Source: Ilyonectria destructans (taxonomy: Eukaryota > Ascomycota > Sordariomycetes > Hypocreales > Nectriaceae). Taken from it: DNA of 64,000 nucleotides. The DNA is taken from contig JAHEWK010000019.1 in assembly GCA_020740775.1 (NCBI GenBank), positions 1,146,001 through 1,210,000 of the forward strand, given 5' to 3'. A program made the translations under genes and the position numbers. Of this stretch, positions 34,460-46,800 are shown piece by piece. The stretch's first letter is position 1. Each line of letters opens with the position of its first letter. The notes below the pieces were generated by a model that saw nothing but the letters and a program-made list of their open reading frames with translations, ran no database searches and was not told where the DNA came from.

Positions 34460-34689
34460 TACTCTACAGTTCTCGGACACTCAGAACTCTAATTCAGTAG
34501 AGTTCATTTTCGTGCCCCACTTTCCAGGGGGTAGAATTCATTTTCCGCTATGACTGGCATAGCACAAATAGCCGAGGGAGACTGTTGAACTTAGCGTGTC
34601 ATACCATATCGTGTGTATTGCTTGACTAGCCAGCTAAGGGCAGCGAAGGCTGTGTGTAAAAGGGGCTGACCGATGTCGCTTGTTGCCTT

Positions 34690-34870
34690 ACTTTACAGCA
34701 AGCCGCGGCTGCTGAGAATAGGATACCGAATACTTGGAGAAAATTGGCCTTCAAGCCGGACTATCACACAGAGTCAAGCAAGTCGGGACGGATCAGTGAG
34801 CGAGCCTGGCCCTATGAGGCTGGTCCTCCCGGGCGGAATAAATTTCATTTATCTAATCAGTCGCCCACCG
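34690..34870 (+). repeat. LINE 3'-end-like repeat
   Basis: This stretch (GGAGAAAATTGGCCTTCAAG ... AGGCTGGTCCTCCCGGGCGG followed by AATAAATTTCA) resembles 11270-11470, which follows a LINE zinc-knuckle relic. It is probably a 3' fragment of the same LINE family. Confidence 0.4.
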
Positions 34871-35028
34871 CGGACACAGTGATGATGTATCCCTCGTTGA
34901 GCAAAGGAAATGAATCGGTCAAGGCCAAGAATGATGTTTAATTCATAAGTTCTACCGAATTAGAGCTCTCAAGCAATCCTCCCTGGGTTAACCTTCGCTG
35001 CTAACTATCTAATATAATTAGCGTTGAC

Positions 35029-35189
35029 TGATGCGTGCAGCTAGCCGTATCCTAGGGATGCCTGGCAAGCCAGGCATCTACTGAGCAGCTAGCCGTTATA
35101 TAAGACAATCTGCTCAGCTTATCCATAGACAAGACATCATACTTTCTACATCATCTCTGATACCCATGGTCTACATGACTTACGCATCG
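35029..35189 (+). mobile_element. 161-bp MITE, copy 4
   Basis: Begins TGATGCGTG and ends TACGCATCG (last base mutated). Flanks TTGAC (35024-35028) and TCGAC (35190-35194) differ at one C/T position and fit the 5-bp target duplication. Internal hairpins are perfect in this copy (GCCTGGCAAGCCAGGC). Confidence 0.8.
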
Positions 35190-36041
35190 TCGACCGCTCT
35201 TTATCTTTGCTTTCTGTAGTAACTCAGTAGCTAAAAATGTCTATTCTTATGTAGAATTTTGTTAATAGAAGTATTGAGTTGTGCCTATATGTCTCTACTC
35301 AATAGAACTTGCTTAGAATGATTGCGAATCCGGTGCTGAACGAGAAAAGTGTCCGAAAAACGCTGGTTTAAAAACGCTCAATTTCTGGGACAGGAGCAAT
35401 CGTGTACACTAATCTGATATCGTTACAGCTTTTGCATTTCTGTCGCAAATAAGGCGGAATTGTTGAAGATACGTCGTCTTCATATCAGTGGCCACGGGGC
35501 TAGAGAGGTTCCGGAGCGTCCCCCGGCCTTGTTGTCCCGGCCATCTCCGATCTTCCTATCGATCGAATACCAAGCTTGATAATCCGAACATGGATATCTT
35601 GCATTTCGCCAACAAAGGATGATATCTGTGTTTTGAAAAGTTCTCAAATGGTCCTTTCGGATTTCGTGCCCATGATCAACGAGTCTGGACGCGCATAAGT
35701 TTCCAGAAACAATCTTATTCAGAACTGATGACCGTGTTTATTCGACAATCTACGTTGTTAGCCGGTTTGTTGAGAATAACATTGTTGAAAACTAGGATAG
35801 ATACGGCATCAAGAGTTCAGGCCTTTTTAACAGGCGCCCTGCTTTAGAGGCACCCTCGAAGCTAGGCGCCCGCACCTCAGATTTCACTATTCTCCCCATG
35901 TGCAACTTGAAGTTTTCCGTCAAGTCCTGCAACATGAACTAGACTGAGTCCCGGGGAACCGGAAAAAGTTTCGGGATGCTTCCGAGAACCATAGTAGTGG
36001 AGACCAGGGCAACGCCCAGGCTTTGACGTTCTATGCATAGT
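35190..36041. other. Spacer, no supported gene
   Basis: Nothing protein-like or repeated was recognised in about 850 bp. Confidence 0.4.
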
Positions 36042-36223
36042 GTTGGAAGATGACCCTGTATTACGAAACCTCTGATAGATCGATATCCTGACCTTAGTCA
36101 GAAGGGGGGTCTGATAACCCGTCTTCTGGCCGGTCCGGATGACTGACAGAAGCAAGTATCAATATCATCATCACTGCTTTGAACGCTATTCATTTGATCA
36201 AATTGACCGTAACGGATCCAACA
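36042..36223 (+). mobile_element. Solo LTR, family 2, copy a
   Basis: 182 bp with TGTTGG and CCAACA ends. It contains the uninterrupted text GACCGTAACGGATCCAACA, which is the pre-insertion state of the site that MITE copy 5 occupies in copy b at 62100-62439. Flanks (CATAG and GACTG) do not form a duplication. Confidence 0.7.
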
Positions 36224-36968
36224 GACTGTGTGACGGTGCGAAAAGTGGAGCCGGCCAGTTACAGTGGGGTCCAGGTGACTGCGGCGCCCCGTCCTAGCCC
36301 AGGACGTGACAAAGATGGAGTTGAAGACTCTATAACAATAGCATATAAGCAGGTTGTTATGGACTTGATTGTTTTATATGAGTGGAAAATCCAGCTGTTC
36401 GCAGGGGTTTCATTTCATAATGAATGTTCTAACTACATTAGTCTAAGATTCAGCCACCCCTACCTATTTATAGCCAGACCGGTTCAGACTATTAAGACCG
36501 GTCCAACCATGGTCTTAAGAAATCCTAGACCAGACTAAGTCTTGGCGGTCTAGACCAGACCAAGACCAAGTCAGACTGGACCATTTCGATTACTGCTCGA
36601 ACATCGTCATCATCTTTCAGGTATCGATGGAAATCGCGCAAGAATACCGGGGGTCGTGAAGGCACTAAGAAGGGATGGCAACATCTTCTGAAAATATTCT
36701 CGTCCGTCCTGTTCATTCACCCTCTCGGCCGATTCTTGGATGTTCAAAATCGGCAGTGACAGCCTCGAGAGTGACTGTGGGGCCAAAAATACCAGATCTG
36801 GGTTTAGCAGGCGCATTAAATTAGTCGTATATCAAGGTGTGTAGTCCATCACCATTACATATGACTTGAGGTCGATATTATGTGAGCAGACCCATGATCT
36901 CACAGTATTCATCCGGTCCCTCCTCCTTCTCTGCAGCCTGCTTCGCCGCGCGGTCAACTGTTACATTC
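36224..36968. other. Spacer, no supported gene
   Basis: No supported gene. Near 36470-36580 a phrase built on AGACCGG/AGACCAGACC recurs several times as a degenerate short tandem repeat. Confidence 0.4.
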
Positions 36969-38518
36969 AGTATTCGGGGGATTTTCCAGAATTGGATCTT
37001 CAACCCCCAATAATCCCACCGCTCTTCTGGCTAGGCGTCTGGCTGGATAGGAAGCTGTCCTTCAAGACTCACATCGAAAAATGGGCTATCAAGGCTCGAG
37101 CTACTGCCAACCTCCTACGAGGCCTAGCCAATACAGCCCGCGGACCTCCTGCTGATAAGGTCCGCCTTGCTGTCAAAGCCTGCATCCTTCCTGTCCTGTT
37201 CTACGGTGCCGAGGCCTAGTACCCGGGAAAGACAGCGCCGCCGCTTCGATCGCAAGGGCCCGAGGTCTCTACACAGATCCATCACCTCCTCGACCGCCTA
37301 AAAACTGTCTTGCATATCGGCATCCGTGCTATCCTTCCAACCTGGAAGACAACCCCGCTAGCCGCCCTCTATCGCGAAAGCGGCATTCCACCAGTTGACC
37401 AGCTGCTAGATGCTATACGCCTACGACACGCAGCCCGGCTCCAGTCCCTGGATCCAAGACATCCCCTTACAGCTAGGACTGTGATCCCGACCCCTAGGCC
37501 AAGCCAGAAGCCGATCTACAAGACCCGGCTGCAACGAACAGCCCTGCTTCTTCCGCCATCCCCTCGGCCGGACCTCTTGCAACGTCAATACAGACCGATC
37601 GAATTACATATCCAGCCAAAGGCTCTGGCCGTCCCAGCCTTCCTTGCCTGGATTGAGACCCTATCTACAGAAGATCTTATCGTTTACTCAGATGGATCCC
37701 GATCGCAAGATGGGGCCGCGGGCTACGGTTATATCATTCATCGCAACAAACAGCCGATCGGCGAGGGGTTGGCCCGGCTAGGCCCCGCCGAAGTCTTCGA
37801 TGCCGAAGTGGCCGGAGCTCTAGCAGGCCTATGCTACGCCACGACCCTGATCTCTAGGCCAGGCACACGGATTTTCGTCTGCCTCGACAATACATCTGCA
37901 GCAGCTGGCCTGCTAGGCCAGCCGTCGGAATCCTCACAGGCCCAGTTCCTGGAGTTCCAATTGATCGCACAAGCCCACGGAGCAACATCAGTACGATGGT
38001 GCCCTGGCCATAAAGGCATCCCCGGAAACGAGCAGGCCGACAAGCTAGCCAAGGCAGGAACAGAGCTGCCGGAACCACCCGATATAGCTCCGTCCCTGGC
38101 CTTCAACCGAAGGAAGGCTCGAGCCCTCCCCAGATCCCTCTTTAAGAGCTGGTGGCAAGACCACGCCCCAGCCTCTTATCAACCCTATCAGCTAGAGGCT
38201 GCTGCCTCTAGCCCAGCCGAACTGCAGCTTCCCCGGAAGACTCTTCGACATCTCCTAGCAGCCCGCTCCGGCCACGGAGACTTTGCTGCGTACCACGAGA
38301 GATTTGCCCACGATGCAGAGCTCGAATGCTCCTGCGGGCGGCGGAAATCACCCGACCACCCCTTCTATTGCCGGAAGATCGATCGTCGCCATCGGATAAA
38401 GTTGGGGCTTTTTCCGAAGCTGAAGATCAGCCGCATAATAGGACAAGATTTCGGCGAGTTCGTCGCGATGATAGAGGCAGCCCGTTTCTTCCAAGATATC
38501 TGCCCCCACCACCGCTAG
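36969..38518 (+). pseudogene. 5'-truncated LINE ORF2: RT thumb plus RNase H
   Basis: One reading frame runs from about 36969 to the TAG stop codon ending at 38518, interrupted only by TAG at 37217-37219 (GAEA-stop-YPGK), where TGG is expected. The first 85 codons are the end of a reverse transcriptase (LFWLGVWLDRKLSFKTHIEK). An RNase H domain follows with its four acidic residues: YSDGSR, DAEVAGALAGL, CLDNTSA and GNEQADKLAK. A zinc knuckle ECSCGRRKSPDHPFYC closes the protein. The catalytic RT core (YxDD) and the endonuclease are absent, the usual 5' truncation of LINE insertions. The order RT-RNase H-knuckle is that of the fungal Tad clade. The 3' untranslated part seems to end near 38800, where the Helitron-end repeats start. 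Confidence 0.75.
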
Positions 38519-38805
38519 GAACCCTCGCCTAGAACCCCCGGAAGTTGCGGTCGCAGCCGCTCCAGCCCCAGACCCCAAATTCACTCTCTTTCCCTATTCC
38601 CTTTGTATTTTATCTTCTTCGGTATTGTCGGAAGGCTCGGCTCGCGAGGCCGGGCCTGCGACGCGCCGCGCTGCGTAGCAGCTTCGAATGCGGTTTTCCC
38701 CTGGTTCCCTCAAAAATCGGATGCTATTGCGGTCGTCGGGCTGCGCCCTGGATATCCGCTGACGGATGCCGGGCTCGAAATAATAGGTCAAATAGGGCCG
38801 CCTAA

Positions 38806-38910
38806 TGCCTTGAGGAACGAAAGGTTTATTTGTATGCCTTGAGGATATGCCTTGAGGATATGCCTTGAGGAACGAAAGGTTTATGCCTTGAGGAACGAAA
38901 GGTTTATTTG
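38806..38910 (+). repeat. Tandem copies of a Helitron-end motif
   Basis: Five units start with TGCCTTGAGGA at 38806, 38835, 38848, 38861 and 38884. Three continue as TGCCTTGAGGAACGAAAGG and two are shortened. The same motif, inverted, sits at the far right edge of Helitron B (57551-57566). The array probably marks stacked or reiterated 5' Helitron termini. Confidence 0.6.
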
Positions 38911-39203
38911 CCGCGCCGCCCCACCCCTCTAGCTGCTGCTGCTGCTGGCCGGCTGGGGGGTTGCGGAGGCCGGCCGTGGATCACGTGGAAATCATGTGAT
39001 ATCTCGCTTCTAATTGGATGGAAGTCAGCTGATATATCGGCTGACTCTCTACGTGCAAAAGTAACAGGAGAAAAATAAAACAACGCTCGCAAGCTCGCCT
39101 GATTTATTTATAGAAGGGCCTTTCGGAACGAAAGTTATAATGTTATTCAAATTGGTAACTAGCCTAGCATTTAAATCACATTACAATTTAATCCCTCAAT
39201 CTA

Positions 39204-40559
39204 TCAGCTTTTCTTCGTTGTATATCTCCCTCGGCGAGTAGGGACTACAGGGACATCAGAAGCCTCAGTGGCCTTCGAAGCTGCACTCATTTGTAGCTCG
39301 TCTATATCATCTGCCACATCCTGTGCCGATCCAAAGGATGTACTCGCAGACACGTCAGCAGGGCTTGTTGGTGTGTGTAACGCGGTGGCCTTCTTCGAAG
39401 GGGTCGTATCCGTAGCCGATCGATATCTCTTTATTGGACTCTCCGCATCTGAGTCGACGACATCGAGTGCAAGCTTGATGCCGGAGGTGTCTGTGGTGTC
39501 TTTCTTTTCCGAGGGGTGCTGAATTGAGCAATTGCATTGCGTACAGTTGGTTTCTGTGGTGACGTTAAAGATATCATCGATCGTGATGCTTGGCTTGATG
39601 CTGTTGATAAGCCCGGGGTTTGTTGAAACGTCCATGTATCTGGCACCACAATAAAGACGTAGTCTTGTGCCAACAGCGGTGGGTTGATCATCAGGTTATG
39701 GGGTAGCAAACCAGCTACCTTGCCTGTACACATAAGGGTCGATGTGGGTTGAAATGCTGAATCGGATCTATTAACCAGCTTCTTGCACAGGGATTCCCAC
39801 GGTTGGGTATGGATCGGGAAGATGACGAAGACTTGGAATGGGTGATATCCACCGTGTGGTGGTTTTGACGGATTTCCGGGCATTAAGTATGTAGCGAGAT
39901 TGACGAAGCCACAGCAACGAAGCTGATCATCCGGCAATGAAGGCAATACCTCCTTCTTCAACATAGTCATCCCCGAGCCTGCAATAGGGCTGACGAAAGA
40001 GACAACTGGTGAGATAGTTGGAAACGGGATCGAATGCGTCAGGTCGCGAGGGGTGATGCTGGCATAAGTCAGATGGTTATGGTTATCATCATATAGATGG
40101 GATAATATACGGTTGGTAGCCGTTGTCACGGACAATAAGACAGGGGATTGTGTAATCGACGATATCGCCGATTTCCACTTCAAGCCCATCTAACTGTTCA
40201 ACTTCCCACGTTAAAGCATATGGATGGGTACGTCCATGCATAAAGAACCATCGTTCAGTCCAGTCTTCCGGGATGATCTGTTGGGTGTAGATTGACATAT
40301 TCAGGCTGAAGAAGATGCCGGGAGATTCATCGTCCTGTTCTGCTCGCAATGGCGAATATTCTGGTAGAAGGATCCAAGGTGGCGCTGGGAGATTGACTTG
40401 GGCAATTGTTTCCACGTTGAGTCCTTTCACATACTGCTTATCGTTGCTGGGGCACCTTGTGGGACAGTTTGGTTGGACAAAGTAGAACATAGTCATATCA
40501 CTGCCATATCCTTTATTAGAATCGAGTGGTGTGCGGGAAGGCGTGGTGGCCGAGGCCAT
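39204..40559 (-). pseudogene. Helitron A accessory gene (unknown function), frameshifted
   Basis: Exon 1 is 40559-40111 (ATG at 40559, MASATTPSRTPLDSNKGYGS). The intron is 40110-40059 (52 bp, GTATAT...CAG). Exon 2 begins at 40058. The protein aligns along its length with the accessory protein of Helitron B at 56032-57423, and both the intron position and phase are identical. Conserved wording includes VKGLN-E-I-QV-LPAP, LTWE-EQLDGLEV, GFVNL-TYLMPG-PSKPP-GG and FQVFVIFPI. A frameshift near 39470 moves the C-terminal part (DSDAESPIKRYRSATDTTPS to the stop at 39204) out of frame. It starts 319 bp from the Rep-helicase ATG on the opposite strand, suggesting a shared promoter. The family may be an OB-fold single-strand DNA-binding partner like the RPA genes of other Helitrons, but I see no proof of that. 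Confidence 0.65.
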
Positions 40560-40878
40560 CTTGGTGATGTAATAGAAGTGATATTGTAAGGAAGAGATTG
40601 CAGATTTCACGAGAAATAAGGCGGATAGATAGATAATCTCAATGCCACCTTAGTCTGACACCATGTATGTAACAGAATCAGTGGCGTTTGAAGTGACGCA
40701 AGACTATCGTTAAGCATATGGCGATAATACTACGTCGGTATTTCTTAGTGCTTCACAGCATATTAATCGCGGATCTTGGCATATTTGCCGACGGCAACGG
40801 TAAAGGGTTCCTTAGCTGGCCTTCGTTAAGGTGGCATCAATCATATTGGTAGATACACAATACATCCACGGATTCATT
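40560..40878. promoter_or_regulatory. Divergent promoter region of Helitron A
   Basis: 319 bp separate the two opposed start codons. No repeated operator-like motif stands out. Its role is inferred only from the head-to-head arrangement, which Helitron B repeats with a 359-bp spacer. Confidence 0.4.
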
Positions 40879-43800
40879 ATGGCTGATAAACGACAAGAAG
40901 ATCAATCGCAAGATCAGTCGAGTGATAATCATGTATTAGAAGGCCTTGGCCTTCGTACATTTAGCGATACCATTACGTCTTTCTCTCAGCAGGACTCTGT
41001 TGCCGCTCAACAACATAACAGACTTCGTCAACTGAACCGGCTATTATATCCTACTTTATCTGATATTTTGGTTCCAAATGAAGCTTCCCATTCGACATCA
41101 TCACCATTAGAGGGCATATCTACTATTCAGAATGCCATCCGAGCTATAATTGAAGCTCGAGGTCGTACGACATATCTGGTGGAAAGTTCGGCTCGAGACA
41201 CTACTACAGCGTCTCAACATTCCTCTGCCGTTGTTGGGTCATTTTCAAATATCAATCTGTTATTTGATCGAGCAAATCAACATGTTCAGCAACATGTGGT
41301 ATCACCAGCACAGCAAGAGCGTCATCCACCTGCTCAACATCGGCCCAATATTGTACCGGCTGGTCCCGTCGAAGCATCTTCTATCGTCGCGGCTGATTCT
41401 GGTGGTGTAATTTTAAAGCCATTGAGATCGCGGGCTCAAATTACTCCCAGCAAACGTAAGGCAATATCGTCAGCATCATAGCAGTCACAGAAACGAACGT
41501 CACCCTGGATTGGCCGTCAGTATGGGGTTGAAGCTCTTGCTTCAGAATTGTCACATCGATTGCGCTGTTTTGACGACGAGTTTGCCGAGACAGAGCAGCT
41601 ATCATTTGGGCTGGGTTGGTGTCAGCCAATTCCTCGGCAAAGGCAGATTGCAACGGCACGAGATTTTTATCTTGCTCTTCACAACCCTTTGACAATGCCG
41701 ATCCATACTTGCAAGATTTGTTATCGCAAGTTTTCTTCGGAACAACTACACGCTGTCAGTTGGGCAATATGGGCAAGGAGTGGTATTCCACGGCCTCCAG
41801 CATCTCAATACACTTGTGTGTATTGTTTTCCTCCGGATATGCCAATTCCCAGTTGCAAAGGCTGCTTATTACAGCTTCAACGTGGCAGCTTGCTTCCTGA
41901 AGCATAATTACACTACCGTCTGCAGTGCGAGTATCGATTTCCGGAAGCATTAAAGGAGCTTAGCCTTATTGAAGAGAAGCTTATTGCGCTGAATTCATGC
42001 TACGGATGGATTGCCAGGTACACAATGGCCGATGGCAGTGGTCGGGAGACGTTGCGGTATCCGAGGCATATCAAAGGGCATATTACCGTATTCCCTAATG
42101 CTGTGCAGGAAATCGTAACAACTGTCTTACCGCATCCTCTTCTTCGTGTTCTCGATGAGATACATATCTCTTGGCATGGGCCAGAAAAACCGGCGCCGAA
42201 AGACTTATCCAAGTTGCTTTCAGTACGGCGTTGTGTTGTTGAGCGGGCTCTTGCGTGGTTGATTGCGCATAATCCGCATTACGCCCATATTGCTATTAAT
42301 ACGGCCGAGATGCAACGTTGGGGCAATACATCGTCTGGAGTTCCTGCTGCTGTATACAATCATCTGCGGCATGAGGAGCCTTCAGCGTGGGAAAAGACCC
42401 AGACAGCGCATATTGTGCCAGCTGCTGATCGTGGAATGCAGTCAGAACGATCAGTGGATATTGATGACTTGCTCACCGAGCTCCAGTCAAGTCAATATGA
42501 TCATAGGGATGAAGTATCTGGTCCCGATACTGCCTTTAATAGTATCGAGACGGGGTTTGACGCAGTTGTTGACGACAGCCCGTCAGCTATTCACGAGATC
42601 ACTTCTTCTGGTATGTTCGACGTTGACGCTCGCCCTGACTCTAGTGATTTAGCCAAGCTTCAATTTATCTCCAGCGGCCACGATAGTATTGCGCAGGCCC
42701 AGATGCAGTTGGAAGAAGAGCAGGGCCAACTGCCTGTAGCAAAGGCAAGTTGCGTTGAAATGCCATCGGGAGATGGCATAGAGCCGTACATTCATATTCG
42801 CCGTGGCGAGGAATTTGCCAACTCTTTTGGTACCTATTTCTTTGCCGAGACCTTTCCAACGCTCTTTCCGTACGGTGTAGGCGGACCGAGGCTGGTGGAA
42901 GAGGGCAAAGCCGAGGCTGAGGAACAGGCTCATTCTCGGGCATCGTCTGAAGCCAGTGGCCGTTTTGAACGGACACAAGTCTTCGTATCGTCACGCAATA
43001 TGTCGTTGAAATCTTGGGCGCGTGCCGTGCTTGAACGTCACGGTGGGCGATTTTCCAGTCATCACATCTTCTCTTTTCTCATCTTCAATATGGAGGTGCG
43101 ATCACGGAATCGTCAAGTCAGTATGGTCAGCGTCAAGAAGGATACCTTTCCTCGGGTTGAGCGACTTCTTGGGTCATTGAGTAAAGATAGATTGGACAGA
43201 GCAAAAGTGGCTCTAGAAGACAACGGCGTACCACAAGATAAAGGCGTGCGAGAGCTGCTTCGCTGCTTGTCGATATATGGTTATCGCCAGCCAATGTCAA
43301 AGGAAGATCGGCTCAATCTACGGCAGAAGATCAAATCACTTATCATACGATATGGGATTCCTGCTATTTGGTACACATTAAATCCCAATGATCTTACCAA
43401 CCCCATTAAGCTTCGACTCTCAGCATATCGACAAAACTCTCCAGAGGCAGCCGAAGCTTTCCTTCGCACTTTAGATGCAGCATATAAACGCACGAGGCTG
43501 TCGATTTCCGATCCTATGAGCTCAGCCATTTTCTTCTATCGTGAAGTCTCTCTCTTCTTTGAACACTTTGTGAAGGTGGGAAAAGAGTCTATTTTCGGCC
43601 GCATCAGTCATTATTTTGGAGCCGTTGAGACAAATCAGCGAGGTGCCTTACATATCCACGGCTTGGTCTGGTTACAAGGGAACCTTAATTTGACTCCGGC
43701 GGCGGCCGAAGATGAAGAAGAGATTGGTGAAGGCGAAGCTGCTTTTCGAGACGGCATTTTGCGATACATTGATAGTGTGTTTTGTGAGGTATGTGCCGTG

Positions 43801-46800
43801 TTTATTTTGCTTCTTGGCAAGCTAGGATGGAGGCCATAATCTGACACTGTGTCTAGGATCTTGATGAGCCGGCATTTAGAGAGGTTGCGGCAGGACGATC
43901 CGTGGCTTCGGACATCTCCAAGCTTGCTCGGAATACGGAGCAATTTGCTGCTTCATTTGAAGAAGAAGCCAACTTTTGTGCCGGGTCATCGCAAATTCAC
44001 ACACACAGTCCTACTTGTGTGAAATATGCCATTGGAAAGCACGCCTCCAGCCGAGGAAATCGCAGTCGGTGTCGATTTAATGCGCCATGGAGTCTTGTCG
44101 AAAAGACGTCTTTTTCTGCCGATGGTATCTTACGAATCCGACGATCACATCCATTAGTGAACCGCTGGAATAAGGCCATGGCAGTAGGTCTGCGACATAA
44201 CCATGATATTTCCTTTATCATGACCCAGTCTAAGAGTCTTGCTTTAATCTATTACTTAACCAATTACACCACTAAAGTGGAGGATCCAATTTGGAAGCGA
44301 GTGGCAACAGCAGCGGATTTTCTTCCTCTTCTTCAGCCTCATGACTCCTCACAACTTGTGGCAACGGAGCAAAGGAATAGAACAGATATCACTCAGCTTA
44401 CTGGAGATCGGCAGAATAAGACACGGCAATTCTTGATGCGCGTGGCTAATCGAGTCTTCACTGATCGGTCTATTTCACAGGTTGAAGTTATCTCGCACCT
44501 TATGGGTTATCCCATGGACTTTTCCTATACCCAGACGTGGGCTTTTCTTAATGTCAATCGATTGTTCTGGGCCATCTTCCATTCGTGGCCTTACCTGCGA
44601 GAGTCAAGTGGCAATACCGCCGTTGATGATGGCGTTGGGGATAGTGTGCTTATTGAGGAGCAAGGAAGGCAGCGGATTACACTCTTAGATGCCTACCCAC
44701 ATCGTGGGTTAGCACTGGAAAGTCTCTGTCTTTATGATTATATGGCGTTGATCCAGTTAAGGGCCAAGACTGCAGAGGCATTGCGGAAAGAAGCGGAAAT
44801 CCCACTGGAAAGTAGCTGGTTGCCGGCAGCAAAATGGACTCAGTGTCTTCGCCGGGCGGATGAAGAGGCCACTGTCTGTATGAATGGGTATCTAAGTATG
44901 GATTTTACTGCAGATGAAGATATTGACGGACTATTATGTCGAAGGTACGATCAAATGCTTTCTTTCCCGGGCTGGAAGACTAACCATCGCATAGAGCTGC
45001 TGTCCAGCATCTGGGACTCTTTGTCCCTTGGAACCAATTTCTGGCGATCTCTTCGGGCGATATCAATGATATTTGGGGATTACTCAAACGACAGCTGTCA
45101 CCAAGGATCGGTCATTTCGCTGATAACATACAGCTGTTACAGCGCTCGGCAAATGATGCCAAGCGGGATATAAAACAGTGGGCAGTAGGATCAGGCGATG
45201 CCGCATATCTTGATGACAGGGAAGCAGGCAATGAAGATGTAGATGGCATCACTACAACTGGCAATGGGGATGATACGTTTCAATCTGACCAAGCCAGATC
45301 GATTGATCGATTGATTGACGTCGTCCGTGGGGCTACAGCTCGTCATGAGGTTACCGCAGGCTCGACCGAACTTATTACTATTATCAACCAGCTAGGGACT
45401 TTCCAAGAGCATCGCCGCTTGTCGCCGGATTTATTCACAGACGAATACGACACTTCGTCCCTGTCTGGCCATCTATCTGGCCATCTTCCCACCCAGGCAC
45501 AAATACGTTCTATTAAGTCACAACAGTCAAGTGCATCAAAGGACGTGGAACGCAGGATCGAAGGCATGCAGGGAAGCCAGGGCAACGGGATAGACAACGT
45601 CAACACCGAAATCGATCATGTTGCCGCCTTAGCGGGCACGCTGTCAGGCTTTGGCGATGGTACTGTTAATCCTACAGCCGCCGAACTTGCGTCCGCAGAA
45701 CACCTCCGACGACACACAGTACCGGCAGCAACTGTACAGTTAGGTCCGCCAACATCCTTTTTCCTGCTGGGAAAAGAGCTTGCTGCTGAGTATACATTGA
45801 ATCGACGTCAATTACTGGCATTGTTATTAATTTGCCGTCGTCTTGATGCCGAAGCAAACTTGCAAAATAGTGGTGGCAACGGACAACGTAATAAGCGATC
45901 GAACAGGCCCATGGACCAGCTCTATGAATTCGTCGGTGGCGAAGGCGGTACCGGCAAGTCGCGGGTGATTGAAGTTCTGGTTGCCGTCTTTGCTCGCAAA
46001 GGGATGTCCCATCAGTTGTTAGTGACGGCAACATCTGGTACGGCAGCGGCTCGGATTGACGGTATCACCATTCATTCAGCTTGCCGATTTGGACTGGGAA
46101 CAACACAAAGAGGCGGCGATAAGGCAGGTGGAGATGACTTTGCCTCGTCCCAGGGCAGTCAGGATCGATTTGTCAGTGGCCCTTTAATGACCGGTTGGCG
46201 TGAGAAATGGCTCCTTATTATCGACGAGGTCAGTATGCTTGGCGCTCGAACACTGTATATGGTGAACGAGCAGCTCCAGCGGTTGCGTGGGTATACGGAA
46301 GACTTCGGAGGCATCCCAGTTATCCTCTTTTGCGGGGACTTCCACCAATTCCGCCCGGTGCAAGAGAGATCGATATTGCTGCCAAGTAGCGTTTTCTCGT
46401 GGGAGCAAGACCGAGCATTTAAAGCCCAGCAACGATACGAGCACGACCAAGCCTATAGACTGTGGCAGAAATTCACTACCGTCGTGATGTTGCACGAGCA
46501 AGTACGAGCGGCCGGCGATATTCACCTACAGCGCTTGCTACATCGCATTCGCACAGGCACACAAGATGACAGTGATGTTGCGTTGCTGAATCGTGAATGC
46601 TTCCAGTACGGCCGGCGGATTCCATGGGAAACGGGCGTGACAGTGGTGACGCCGCTGAACCGGAACCGTTGGAATCTCAATATGGAAGCGGTCCTTGCCT
46701 TTTACAGACAATCCGGGCAACGACTCCAGCAACAGCCTCTACATATCTTCCTTTCCACTCATACTTGGAAAGAGGGCGAGCCGTCAGAAGCTGAAGCGGT

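Noticed and set aside
38806..38910. CRISPR-like array
   Set aside because: The units are directly adjacent or truncated with no unique spacers of constant length, and the genome is eukaryotic. The array is made of transposon-end motifs.
41450..41500. An intron that would remove the first nonsense codon of Helitron A
   Set aside because: A GTAAGG...CATAG pair exists but spans only 26 bp, too short for a fungal intron.
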